DNA of 64,000 bases from Pseudomonadota bacterium (lineage in GTDB: Bacteria > Pseudomonadota > Gammaproteobacteria > Steroidobacterales > Woeseiaceae): the NCBI GenBank assembly GCA_022563195.1, contig JADFNV010000004.1, forward strand, positions 1-64,000. Direction: 5' to 3'. Numbering within the stretch: position 1 is the first letter of the stretch; each line of letters opens with the position of its first letter. The notes beneath the pieces were generated by a model, which made no database searches, was not told the origin of the DNA, and saw nothing but the letters and a program-made list of their open reading frames with translations. Both the position numbers and the translations under genes were made by a program. Positions 27,110 to 35,588 of the stretch are shown one piece after another.

Positions 27110-28305
27110 TCAACACCATCGGTATCCGTCAAAGTGTAGCTTAGCCCGACGCCACCGGGCCAGGACGGATCGGGCGTGAGCCTCGACGCCAAAGTAACGT
27201 TCGCCGACCGGAGTCGAACGCAGATCGAGCAAACCGGCTGCAGTCGCACCGAACAGGACGATCTTCCCTTCCAGTATGTCCCGGGGAGCGCTGCCATCGA
27301 GTACCGATCGGGCGGATACGTAATGAAAACTTCCCTGGCGCCCGCGAAAGGGTATGAAGGCGGCCACCTGGCCATCGACGGCAATTTTCCGTTCTCCGAG
27401 CCGAAAAGCCTCCAGGTCGAGACCGCTGCGTTTGTCCTCATCGGCGGTGGCGAATACAAAACCAACGGACGGCGAATCCAGCGCCAGGCGAGCAATCGCG
27501 AGAGACAGCGTCGGATACAAGTCACCGCGATACTGCTGCACCAGCGGGGCGCGGCGAAACACCCCGTCGGCATCGATTAGCGGCGAGTCAAAAAAACCGC
27601 CGGTTTCGGCATTCTCTTGCAATTGCCTCAGGTTGCCGACATAGCCGCGCGCATTGACGAAAGGTATCGTCAATCCGGCGATCGCTTCCCTGCGAAGCAA
27701 TGGCGGCGGCAACATACCTGTCGCCTCCGGCTCATCGGCCGCAAGAAAATCCTTGAATACGAATCCAGGCACAACGTTGCGAGCAATAAACGATTCCGCA
27801 AATTGTGTATCGCTGTCCAGGGTCACCTGCAGCCGCCGATATTCGGCCTGGAATTCAGGCAATTTACCCAAGGGGCTTGCCGCAAGTTCATTCAGCACGC
27901 GTTTTCCCGAAGTCTCTTCCTTCTCCGCGTACAGCACATCGAAGCCAAGAATATCTATGCGGTATTCGTCGAAAAGCTTATCGACGATCCGGGCAAGCGT
28001 ATCTCGTGACCACGGCCATTGCCCGAGAACCGACAGGCTGGCCTCGTCGATTTTGACGATGACGATCCTGTCATCAATGGTATTGGGCATCGTGAGCCGC
28101 AGCCGGGCGTCGTAGAGATAGCTCTCGATACGGTCGATCAGCACATAGTGTTGTGCCCCTGGACGTGCAGGGCAAAAACAAGCAGCAGCACGGCACTGAT
28201 GCCGATACGTATCATGCCGCGAATCCAGCGTTGCCTGACCTGTGATGCCATGCGCCGAATGTACACGAACTTAGACTGGGTCGGATGCTGTGATGATCGA
28301 GACAT
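27110..28305 (-). pseudogene. CHASE2 sensor-domain protein, frameshifted and lacking its effector domain
   Basis: Remnant of a membrane sensor. The N-terminal piece (start near 28305) has a basic stretch and one membrane helix (GISAVLLLVFALHVQG). The periplasmic CHASE2 domain then continues in a different frame from about 28144 (VLIDRIESYLYDARLRL, IVIVKIDEASLSVLGQWPW, ILEGKIVLFGATAAGLLDLR). Adding one base to the GGGG run (minus strand, 28156-28159) would restore a single frame. After GVEAHARSVL the sequence loses family similarity and stops at 27110. The usual three helices and cyclase, kinase or phosphatase domain are absent, and gdhA starts 54 bases on. Two independent lesions argue for real decay. 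Confidence 0.72.
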
Positions 28306-28774
28306 CTGACCGAGTTCAAGCACCCAGGATTGATCGCTAGGCAGCCACGATTGCGATTCAGGCAAGACGGTACTCAAAAAGACTGTTTTATGTCAGAACG
28401 CACGATCTGTGCGTACTTATTAAGTCGCTGTTATAAGCCGACGATTTCGACCGGGCGAGTCATCGATCGACGCAAAGGCCGGATAAATTCTACCTTTTCA
28501 ACTACTTATTTTCGTCATAAGTGATATTTCGGGCCGATACTGCTACTCGACAGGCAATCAGCCGGTGCGAAATTCTCGTCAGGATTTATCTGCTGTTGTT
28601 TTTTTGATACAGAAAGTCCGAATCAACACTGTTTTTCTGTTTCGACAAAAACCCTATAGATGACGGGGTATATGACTTGTGTATTGTCTGCCTCGGCTTT
28701 TGATGGTATAACCCTCCTTATGGGTTGTGATTCAAATACAACGATTTCTACTTATCAGTATAAGGGGAACATTC
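28306..28774 (+). promoter_or_regulatory. Gene-free interval with sigma70 promoter for TonB receptor 2
   Basis: No coding region is supported in these 469 bases. A strong promoter is present: TTGTCT (28684-28689), a 17-base spacer and TATAAC (28707-28712), giving a start near 28719 and a leader of about 56 bases. The part before it is unusually T-rich (around 28590-28645). No operator palindrome or riboswitch-like structure was recognised by eye. Confidence 0.65.
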
Positions 28775-31678
28775 ATGTTATCTAATAGCAGACTGCAGAC
28801 TGCAGTTCGTTTGTGTCTGGGTATAGGCGCTGGCGCACTTGCAGTCGGATATGCACCCGGTGCTGCGGCACAGGATGCAGATGGAGCAGACGAGACGTTA
28901 GAGGAAATTATCACTACGGGTACGCGCATCAAGCGTGCAGACCTGGATAGTGCCAGTCCAATAACGGTTCTCACTCGCCAGGACATCATCGCCGCGGGAA
29001 TTACCGACGTCGGTAGCCTTATCCAGAAAATGCCGTCCATGGCGGGTACGCCGCTCGGCACCACGGTGAACAACGGCAACACCAACACCGGCACGGTCCA
29101 GATTGACCTGCGCGGCATGGGACCCAGCCGTACGGTGACCCTCGTCAACGGCAGGCGTACTGTCGACGGCGGCGACTACACGACGATCCCGTCGACGATG
29201 ATCGAGCGTGTCGAAATCCTGAAAGATGGCGCGTCCGCTATCTACGGTGCCGACGCGGTTTCCGGTGTGGTGAACATCATCACGCGTACGGACTTCGAAG
29301 GCGTGGAGCTCGAAGCTCAGCAGTCTGCGTGGTTCGACACAAACAGTGGCGAGCAGACCACGATCTCGATGATCGCCGGCAAAAACTTCGGCGATGGTCA
29401 CTTCGTGGCCGGTATCGAGTTCGTCGATCAGCAGGAAATTTTTCAGAGAGACACGCCTTGGGGCTACATGCAGAGCTCTTACTACATCTTCGAACCCGGT
29501 TGTGAGGCGTTAGGTGGTACGACGACGGAGTGCGACTTCTTCGGATCCTCGCGTATTCCGGAATCGCGCATCAGTTTCACGACTCCGGGCGGCTTGGAGA
29601 CAACGACGCCGGACGATCCGGACGACGGCTCCCTTACGTCAGCGATATTCATGATTGAGTCGCCAGGGGCCGTAATGACTCCGTACGACAGTCGTACGTA
29701 TAACTATGCGCCGGTGAACTACATGCAGACGCCGTACGATCGCTTGAACGTCTTCGCTGAAGGTAGCTTCGAGGTGTCGGACAACGTCACGTTCCGCGCA
29801 ACGATCCGCACTTCGGATCGCACGTCGGACGCGGAGCTCGCGCCGCTGCCGTACGACACAAACATCTATCCGAGTTACGCGGGTACCTTCAACGGTGCCG
29901 CTTATTTGGGTGTGTCCGAGGACAACTACTACGTACAGCAGGGCATCGACGCCTATAACGCGGCGAATGGCACGGCCTTCGGCTACGAGCCAGTTACCAA
30001 TGTTCGCCGCCGCATGGTCGAGATTCCGCGCCATTACGAGGTGGACATGGCCCAGTGGCAGACTGTCATGAGCTTCGAAGGTATCGTCAACGACATGGAC
30101 TGGGAGGTCTACTACAACCGTGGCAAGCGCACTATCAGTACTTACCAGACCGGTCAGTTCTCGGGCGTACGCCTGACGGGCGCGCTCGGTCCTTCGGCTG
30201 ACCTCGACGGTGACGGCAATCCCGAGTGCTATACCGACATCACCGACGCGAGCACGCTCATTGTCGGCTGCGTACCGATGAACTTCTGGGCCGGCGAAGG
30301 CGCTGTGACTCAGGACATGCTCGACTACGTAGCGGTCACGCGTAATGACACGCGTCAAACCGAGCAGGAAATTGCGGGCGCCAGCATCACGGGTTCGGCC
30401 TTCGAACTGCCGGGCGGCGAGCTCGGTTGGGCGGCCGGCTTCGGCTACTGGGGCCAAAAGTTTGTGTTTACGCCCGACTCGGCCGCCGCGATCGGCGCGA
30501 TCACGGGTGGTACCGGTACCGGTACTGACGGTACGCTGTACTCGAAGGCCGTGTTTGCCGAGGTCTATGCACCGGTCTTCGACAACGGCACGCAGTCGCT
30601 GTCCTTGAAGGCTGGTTTGCGTTACGACGACTACAACACCTTCGGTGGCGACGCGACCTGGCAGTTTGGTGCCGAGTTCGCAGCGACCGAGACGTTCAAG
30701 CTGCGCGCGACGGCCGGTACGGCCTTCCGTGCTCCGTCGATCAGCGAGTTGTTCGGCGGACTGGGCCGCAGCGCCCCGACGTATGCAGATCCTTGCGATC
30801 CGGCGGACTTCCAGGACTCGTGGACCGGCGACGGCACGAGCATCGCGCCGGGATGCGCGCGGTCTGCGTTTAGGACCGACACGCAGGTCACGTCGTTCGT
30901 AGGTGGCAACGAGAATCTCACGCCTGAGACGGCGGACACCGTGACGGCCGGCTTTGTCTTCACGCCGCAGATTGGTGATGGCAGTTTGTCGTTGACGGTC
31001 GACTACTGGAAGATCGAGATGGAAGACGCGATCAACGCGCTGGGTGTTCGCTATATCCTCGACCAGTGCTATGTTCAGCAGAACGCGGTCGAGTGCGCGA
31101 AGATCGAACGTCGTGACGACATTGACTTCACGATCCGCCAGATCCTCGACAGCCAGGTCAACGTTGCCGCGAACACGGGCGAAGGCGTCGACACGGAAAT
31201 CCGCTACAGCTTCGGCACCAACGTCGGTGAGTTCGAGCTGGCGCTGCTCTGGTCGCACATGCTCGAGCGCTCGCGCGTACCGAAGCCGGGTGACCCGGTT
31301 GACGACCAGCTCGGCAAGCACGTCGACTTCACGACCTGCGACACCTGCGGCACGTTCGCGGAAGACAAGATGAACTTCTCTGCCCGCTACAACCGCGGCG
31401 ACTTGACGGTCTCGTACCTGGCCGAGTTTATCGGCTCGATCAATGCAGATGCGCAGTACATCGATTACAACTATAAAATCGACTCGCAGCTGTACCATGA
31501 CATCGTTCTGGACTATTCCTTCGACAACATGGGTACGACGCGCGTCACGCTGGGCGTCACCAACCTGACGAATGAGCCACCGCCGTTCATCGATCAGGGC
31601 TTCAACGCCAGCACCGATCCGATCACCTACCGTGTATTCGGCAGGGGCTGGTTCCTGAGGCTGAGCCAGACGTTCTAA
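28775..31678 (+). CDS. TonB-dependent outer membrane receptor (2)
   Basis: 967-residue outer-membrane receptor. The signal peptide ends at GAAAQ (about residue 33). LEEIITTGTRIKRADLDSASP is a TonB-box-like lead to the plug, which includes DLRGMGPSRTVTLVNGRR and LKDGASAIYGADAVSGVVN. The barrel ends in WFLRLSQTF with the terminal Phe used for barrel assembly. Its long loops and GTRIKR lead are typical of the large oligopeptide/oligosaccharide-type receptors expanded in marine heterotrophs. ATG 28775 has TAAGGGGA upstream. It is bounded by its own promoter and terminator, so it forms a single-gene unit, with a TPR-sulfotransferase 600 bases downstream. Confidence 0.93.
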   Translation: MLSNSRLQTAVRLCLGIGAGALAVGYAPGAAAQDADGADETLEEIITTGTRIKRADLDSASPITVLTRQDIIAAGITDVGSLIQKMPSMAGTPLGTTVNNGNTNTGTVQIDLRGMGPSRTVTLVNGRRTVDGGDYTTIPSTMIERVEILKDGASAIYGADAVSGVVNIITRTDFEGVELEAQQSAWFDTNSGEQTTISMIAGKNFGDGHFVAGIEFVDQQEIFQRDTPWGYMQSSYYIFEPGCEALGGTTTECDFFGSSRIPESRISFTTPGGLETTTPDDPDDGSLTSAIFMIESPGAVMTPYDSRTYNYAPVNYMQTPYDRLNVFAEGSFEVSDNVTFRATIRTSDRTSDAELAPLPYDTNIYPSYAGTFNGAAYLGVSEDNYYVQQGIDAYNAANGTAFGYEPVTNVRRRMVEIPRHYEVDMAQWQTVMSFEGIVNDMDWEVYYNRGKRTISTYQTGQFSGVRLTGALGPSADLDGDGNPECYTDITDASTLIVGCVPMNFWAGEGAVTQDMLDYVAVTRNDTRQTEQEIAGASITGSAFELPGGELGWAAGFGYWGQKFVFTPDSAAAIGAITGGTGTGTDGTLYSKAVFAEVYAPVFDNGTQSLSLKAGLRYDDYNTFGGDATWQFGAEFAATETFKLRATAGTAFRAPSISELFGGLGRSAPTYADPCDPADFQDSWTGDGTSIAPGCARSAFRTDTQVTSFVGGNENLTPETADTVTAGFVFTPQIGDGSLSLTVDYWKIEMEDAINALGVRYILDQCYVQQNAVECAKIERRDDIDFTIRQILDSQVNVAANTGEGVDTEIRYSFGTNVGEFELALLWSHMLERSRVPKPGDPVDDQLGKHVDFTTCDTCGTFAEDKMNFSARYNRGDLTVSYLAEFIGSINADAQYIDYNYKIDSQLYHDIVLDYSFDNMGTTRVTLGVTNLTNEPPPFIDQGFNASTDPITYRVFGRGWFLRLSQTF

Positions 31679-31704
31679 ACGACTGAGCATTGCCATTAAA
31701 GATC

Positions 31705-31735
31705 AGGGCCGCATTCGCGGCCCTTTTCTTTTTGT
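31705..31735 (+). terminator. Rho-independent terminator of TonB receptor 2
   Basis: An eight-base-pair stem AGGGCCGC/GCGGCCCT (31705-31712 with 31716-31723), a tight loop and TTTTCTTTTTG follow the receptor stop by 26 bases. Confidence 0.9.
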
Positions 31736-31745
31736 TCAGGAGTGA

Positions 31746-32201
31746 TCAGGAGTTATCGGTTTGGCGCCAGAGCCTGTCATCTCCGGCCATGTCATACAGT
31801 TCTTCGGCTTTGGCGACCAGCTTCTCGGTCAGCTGATTCCAGTCCAATGTCTCATCCAGGCCATGCGCTTTTCGCGCGGCTGGATCGTTGTAGCGGGTGG
31901 CATCTCTTTGCCACTTTATTGAGAAGTATCTCACGGCCTCTCTCGGAGTTGCTGCGACCGTCGAACTGATATGGTCTGTCGGCAGATCTCCACTGATGAT
32001 CCATCTGAATGTCGATTGGTCATTGGCCACGCGAACCTGGCCGATCATGACCTTGTAGGGCACTGACCATACCGGTCTTGCTTCGACGAGTTTGTCATCG
32101 ATAACGCCGAGGCTTGTTATTTCCTGCACAGCCTTATCGAGGGTTTCGCGGATCCATGCGGTAACCGCCTCGTCCGTGTCGCTATGGTTTGATCCGGCCA
32201 C
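31746..32201 (-). CDS. DUF4826-like small cytoplasmic protein
   Basis: 151-residue soluble protein of unknown function. PVWSVPYKVMIGQVR followed by FRWIISGDLPTDHIS and PREAVRYFSIKWQ matches what I recall of the DUF4826 family, found in marine gammaproteobacteria. The last 40 residues are helical. No signal peptide, metal site or catalytic motif stands out. GTG 32201 is the only reasonable start. It converges on TonB receptor 2 and is divergent from the sulfotransferase at 32313, and no functional link can be claimed. Confidence 0.6.
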   Translation of the reverse strand: MAGSNHSDTDEAVTAWIRETLDKAVQEITSLGVIDDKLVEARPVWSVPYKVMIGQVRVANDQSTFRWIISGDLPTDHISSTVAATPREAVRYFSIKWQRDATRYNDPAARKAHGLDETLDWNQLTEKLVAKAEELYDMAGDDRLWRQTDNS

Positions 32202-32258
32202 GAATTACTCAATCCAGGGGTCACTTCCTTAGAGGGGTCGGACGATTATAACAACCTT

Positions 32259-32278
32259 GTCCATACGACAATACGGAC
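32259..32278. promoter_or_regulatory. Candidate operator palindrome between DUF4826-like gene and sulfotransferase
   Basis: GTCCATA (32259-32265) and TACGGAC (32272-32278) form a 6/7 inverted repeat around a six-base spacer, 35 bases upstream of the sulfotransferase start. A possible -10 box TATAAC lies just before it (about 32247-32252). Confidence 0.35.
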
Positions 32279-32312
32279 GACGGAATGACTGCGACCCGCT
32301 ACAATCAAGAAC

Positions 32313-33896
32313 ATGCAAGTTGCGAACAACCACGTACAACGAGTTAGCCTGGCAGCCAGGCGGGCGGTCGAGGCAAAAGACTGGACGCAAGTCCGGGCTT
32401 GTGCCAGGGAGATTCTGAATCAGCAGAGGAATAGCGCCGAAGGTCGGTTCTTGCTCGGTCTGGCCGAGAAAGTGTCAAACCGGCGCGAGCAGGCCATCAA
32501 AGCCTTTTTAACTGCGATCAGCCTCGACGATACACGCTACGATGCGGCGGTGGAGCTGGCTGACCAATATCTGCATCTGAATCGTTATGGAGACGCGGTC
32601 GAGCTGTTGCAACAGTACGCACCGCTAATGGACAACAGCCCGCTTTACCTCGACAGGGCCGCAACGATTTATACACAAGTCGGCCTGCCAGACAAAGCCT
32701 GGCCACTGTACAAGAAAGCGAACGAACTCCAGCCAGGCATTGATTCGCTGCGGGCTCACATGGCTGCATGTAATGTTCATGTAGGTAAGATCGACGCAGC
32801 AAAGGAGATTTACGCTGACCTCCTCAAGAAGCACCCCGACCATCAGCGCAACCACTATGAGCTCTCGAGGCTCGGGCGAGCTACAGATACGGCACACGTT
32901 GAGCAGATGAAAGAGGTTCTGCAAAGAAAAAAGCTGAAGCCCGAATTGAATATCTTCCTCTACTACGCTATTGGCAAAGAGTTGGAAGATCTCGAACAAT
33001 GGGACGAAGCGTTCGAGTACTACAAGATGGCGGGTGACGCGGCACGATCTGTCGCGGACTACGATGTGGAGGCGGACATTCGCCTGATTGACAAAATTAT
33101 CGAGGTCTGCAACAAGAGCTGGCTGGCAGACGGGACGGTCGAAGGCGGAGCGGACGGAGTTGGCAAGACACCGGTTTTTATTGTCGGACTGCCACGCAGT
33201 GGCACGACTCTGACCGAGAGAATCTTGTCCAGCCACTCAAGGGTAGAGAGTATTGGCGAATCCTTTTCCATGCAGATCGCTCTCAAGCGGGAAAGCGGGG
33301 TAAGGACTACCGACAGCATGAGTCCGGCTATCATCGAGTCGGCAGCAAAGAAAGATATCGGTCGAATTGCTGACGGCTATCTGGAAGCAATCAAATACAA
33401 GCTCGGTAACAAGCCGCTGTTTATCGAAAAGCATCCCGAAAACGTCTTTTACCTGGGATTTATTGCGAAAGCGTATCCGCAAGCGCCAATTATTTTGTTA
33501 AAACGCAATCCGATGGACAACTGCTTTGCCATGTACAAGCAATCGTATTTTCGCTACGCCTACTCATTCGATGACCTCGGACCCTTCTTTGTGGCCTATA
33601 ATCGTCTGTATGAACATTGGCATGAACTACTTGCGGGCCGCTTGATCGAGATCGAATATGAGGCACTGGTTAGCGATCAAGAGGGCGAGACGCGAAAACT
33701 GCTCGAGCAACTAGGCCTGGACTTCGAAGTTGCTTGCCTCAATTTCGAGCAAAACAAAACTGCAAGTAACACTGCGAGTAACGTGCAGATTCGCGAGAAA
33801 GTCCACGCTCGATCAGTCCATCGATGGACGTGCTTCGACAAGCAATTGCAGCCGCTAAGAAGCTATCTGGAGAATGCCGGAATCAAGGTGGCGTAA
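32313..33896 (+). CDS. TPR-repeat sulfotransferase family protein (copy 2)
   Basis: 527 residues: a TPR region (about 1-250, e.g. AEGRFLLGLAEK and LPDKAWPLYKKANELQPG), then a PAPS-dependent sulfotransferase domain. The 5'-phosphosulfate loop FIVGLPRSGTTLTERIL is near residue 288, and the 3'-phosphate site LLKRNPMDNCFAMYKQS near residue 396. It is a clear paralogue of the protein at 2289-4349, but about 160 residues shorter because it has fewer TPRs. It also sits beside a TonB receptor. Acceptor unknown. ATG 32313 has only a weak AAGAA site. Confidence 0.86.
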   Translation: MQVANNHVQRVSLAARRAVEAKDWTQVRACAREILNQQRNSAEGRFLLGLAEKVSNRREQAIKAFLTAISLDDTRYDAAVELADQYLHLNRYGDAVELLQQYAPLMDNSPLYLDRAATIYTQVGLPDKAWPLYKKANELQPGIDSLRAHMAACNVHVGKIDAAKEIYADLLKKHPDHQRNHYELSRLGRATDTAHVEQMKEVLQRKKLKPELNIFLYYAIGKELEDLEQWDEAFEYYKMAGDAARSVADYDVEADIRLIDKIIEVCNKSWLADGTVEGGADGVGKTPVFIVGLPRSGTTLTERILSSHSRVESIGESFSMQIALKRESGVRTTDSMSPAIIESAAKKDIGRIADGYLEAIKYKLGNKPLFIEKHPENVFYLGFIAKAYPQAPIILLKRNPMDNCFAMYKQSYFRYAYSFDDLGPFFVAYNRLYEHWHELLAGRLIEIEYEALVSDQEGETRKLLEQLGLDFEVACLNFEQNKTASNTASNVQIREKVHARSVHRWTCFDKQLQPLRSYLENAGIKVA

Positions 33897-33930
33897 CGAG
33901 TGTCACGGCCGGAACAATAAGGAAGCATTT

Positions 33931-34482
33931 ATGATATTTGTGGTCAATCGTTTTAGGTTTGCACGGCTAGTCGTTATTAGCCTGGCAGCTGCGTTTTTGC
34001 CGGCTGCGATAATTGCGGCCGAACGGGATACGTCGACATCTCATGCCTGCCAGTCAATTGAGGATGATGTGCTCCGTCTGGCCTGTTATGACAACATAAT
34101 TTTACAGCCGCAGCCGCAGCCACCACCGCCGACGCCTCAGTCACCGCCGACGCCGCCACCTTCGGATGATTCGGCGGCCACCGAATCGCCACCGGTGGTG
34201 AGGCAAGTACCACTCAGTGACGACGTCGGCCGGGAGGCACTAGATCGCAGAGACGCCGACATGGATATGGTAGTGCGGGGACGATTGGTAAAGTGTCCGA
34301 AAAACACAAGCGGTAAGATGTTTTTCTATTTTAAGAATGGACAGATCTGGAAAAAAAAAGGCAGCACGCGAGTCAGCTGGAAGAATTGTTCATTTGATGT
34401 CACGATCCGCAAGGATTATTTCGGTTACAAAATGGTTCGGGACGGCGAAAAAAGGTACATACGAATCGCGCGCGTAAAATAG
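33931..34482 (+). CDS. Exported protein with Pro-rich linker, function unknown
   Basis: 183-residue protein not assigned to a named family. Residues 1-30 form a signal peptide (LVVISLAAAFLPAAIIAA). Then comes a short cysteine segment, CQSIEDDVLRLACYDNI, a motif recurring at the N-terminus of several small periplasmic proteins. A low-complexity Gln/Pro tract (about residues 60-85) links to a basic C-terminal domain (about 110-183) with CPKNTSGKMFFYFKNGQIW and CSFDVTIRKDYFGYKM. The C-terminal domain probably forms a small beta barrel. Two further cysteines may form a disulfide. ATG 33931 has AAGGAAG upstream. It lies 34 bases after sulfotransferase 2 and may be co-transcribed. Confidence 0.6.
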   Translation: MIFVVNRFRFARLVVISLAAAFLPAAIIAAERDTSTSHACQSIEDDVLRLACYDNIILQPQPQPPPPTPQSPPTPPPSDDSAATESPPVVRQVPLSDDVGREALDRRDADMDMVVRGRLVKCPKNTSGKMFFYFKNGQIWKKKGSTRVSWKNCSFDVTIRKDYFGYKMVRDGEKRYIRIARVK

Positions 34483-34533
34483 ACTAGAACGTGTTGTCAG
34501 GTAAGCGCTGCTATCGTGGTGAATTAGCTGACT

Positions 34534-35520
34534 CTAGCCCGCGCGAACGGCCTGCAGCGCCCAGGCGACCGGAAGCACTCCGTCAACTGGGAGGAGTGGC
34601 TCTCCCTGAGCAATCGTTAAGCCATGTTTTCGCAGGCGCTCGCCTGCATCGCCGAAAGCCTTTTCGTCAATAGCTGCATCGCACATAGATGCCATACGCT
34701 CTCCATAGTCCGCCAACTCGCGAACCATAGTACGAAGCCATTCGAGAACCTCGTCCGGGTCATGGGTTTGAATACGCGTGTGAATACGCTCAACGTCGAA
34801 ATACAACTTTGCAATTGTCCCGCCTGCGACATGTTCGCCGTGTTCAGACAAAATGGTATCCACCGCCTCGATCGCTGGGTTGAGGTCCGACGCTGCCTGG
34901 TCATATGGCGCCCGGTCAGCGCCCCGAACAGCGGCGAATCCTGACTCGAAAAACCGTAGTGCGCGCTCAACGAATTCGGCCTTTTGTGTGCGCTGGACTG
35001 CGTCAAGCGCTGCGCTGCATTCGTCAAATATCAAGCCCGGGCGAACATGCATTAGCATCGCCAATGTTCCCCCCGGAGCAATCAGTCTCGCTGCTTCGTC
35101 CAGGGCGTCCAGACCCGCATATTCAATACCGAACTGGCTCGTTACAAGGTCGTATCGGAAAGACTCCAGAGGAATTGACCGGGCGTCCGCAACGATCCCG
35201 GTGATCGCTGGAAACCTGCGACGCACGCCGTCTATCGCCGCATCGGAAATGTCCACGCAAGTAATATCCGGTTGAGCGTCAGTAGAGTGATGAAAAAATT
35301 TCTCAATGACCGCACCGCTACCAGTGGCGATGTCCAGGATTCTTGCGTTGGTCGTGGACGCAAGAATCTGGCTCAACGTATCGTCCCAGAATGACGTAAT
35401 TGCGGGATGACTCGCCCCTCCCAAAGCGTATGAGTCCTTATCGCGCGTGCCCTGCCAATAAGTATCCCAGCCGCGTGTCTCCGACGGCTTATTCGGCTCG
35501 TTCATGCAATTTTCGGTCAT
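34534..35520 (-). CDS. SAM-dependent methyltransferase, class I
   Basis: 328-residue cytoplasmic methyltransferase. ARILDIATGSGAVIEKF is motif I (SAM-binding), CVDISDAAIDGV is motif II with the acidic ribose contact, and VADARSIPLESFRYDLVTSQFGIEY covers motifs post-I to IV. APGGTLAMLMH is motif VI. The C-terminal 130 residues are helical and do not resemble a known acceptor domain. The acceptor is unknown. The start is ATG 35520 or ATG 35505. It faces the exported-protein gene across a short spacer. Confidence 0.8.
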   Translation of the reverse strand: MTENCMNEPNKPSETRGWDTYWQGTRDKDSYALGGASHPAITSFWDDTLSQILASTTNARILDIATGSGAVIEKFFHHSTDAQPDITCVDISDAAIDGVRRRFPAITGIVADARSIPLESFRYDLVTSQFGIEYAGLDALDEAARLIAPGGTLAMLMHVRPGLIFDECSAALDAVQRTQKAEFVERALRFFESGFAAVRGADRAPYDQAASDLNPAIEAVDTILSEHGEHVAGGTIAKLYFDVERIHTRIQTHDPDEVLEWLRTMVRELADYGERMASMCDAAIDEKAFGDAGERLRKHGLTIAQGEPLLPVDGVLPVAWALQAVRAG

Positions 35521-35588
35521 CCTGATTCGTGACCGCGCAGTATAGCTGATCGGTTCGCGACCTGATCACCTGCAGCAATATGTACTGC

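Noticed and set aside
27052-27573. 173-codon frame on the minus strand overlapping gdhA start and CHASE2 gene, as a missing C-terminal part of the sensor
   Set aside because: It overlaps the CHASE2 frame throughout and does not encode membrane helices or an output domain.
29639-31696. 685-codon open frame on the minus strand
   Set aside because: It is fully antisense to TonB receptor 2, is rich in Arg/Val from reverse-complemented GC-rich codons, shows no domain, and the plus-strand frame has a signal peptide, plug and barrel.
34105-34165. Repetitive Gln/Pro-coding tract
   Set aside because: A low-complexity protein linker rather than a CRISPR or tandem-repeat element.
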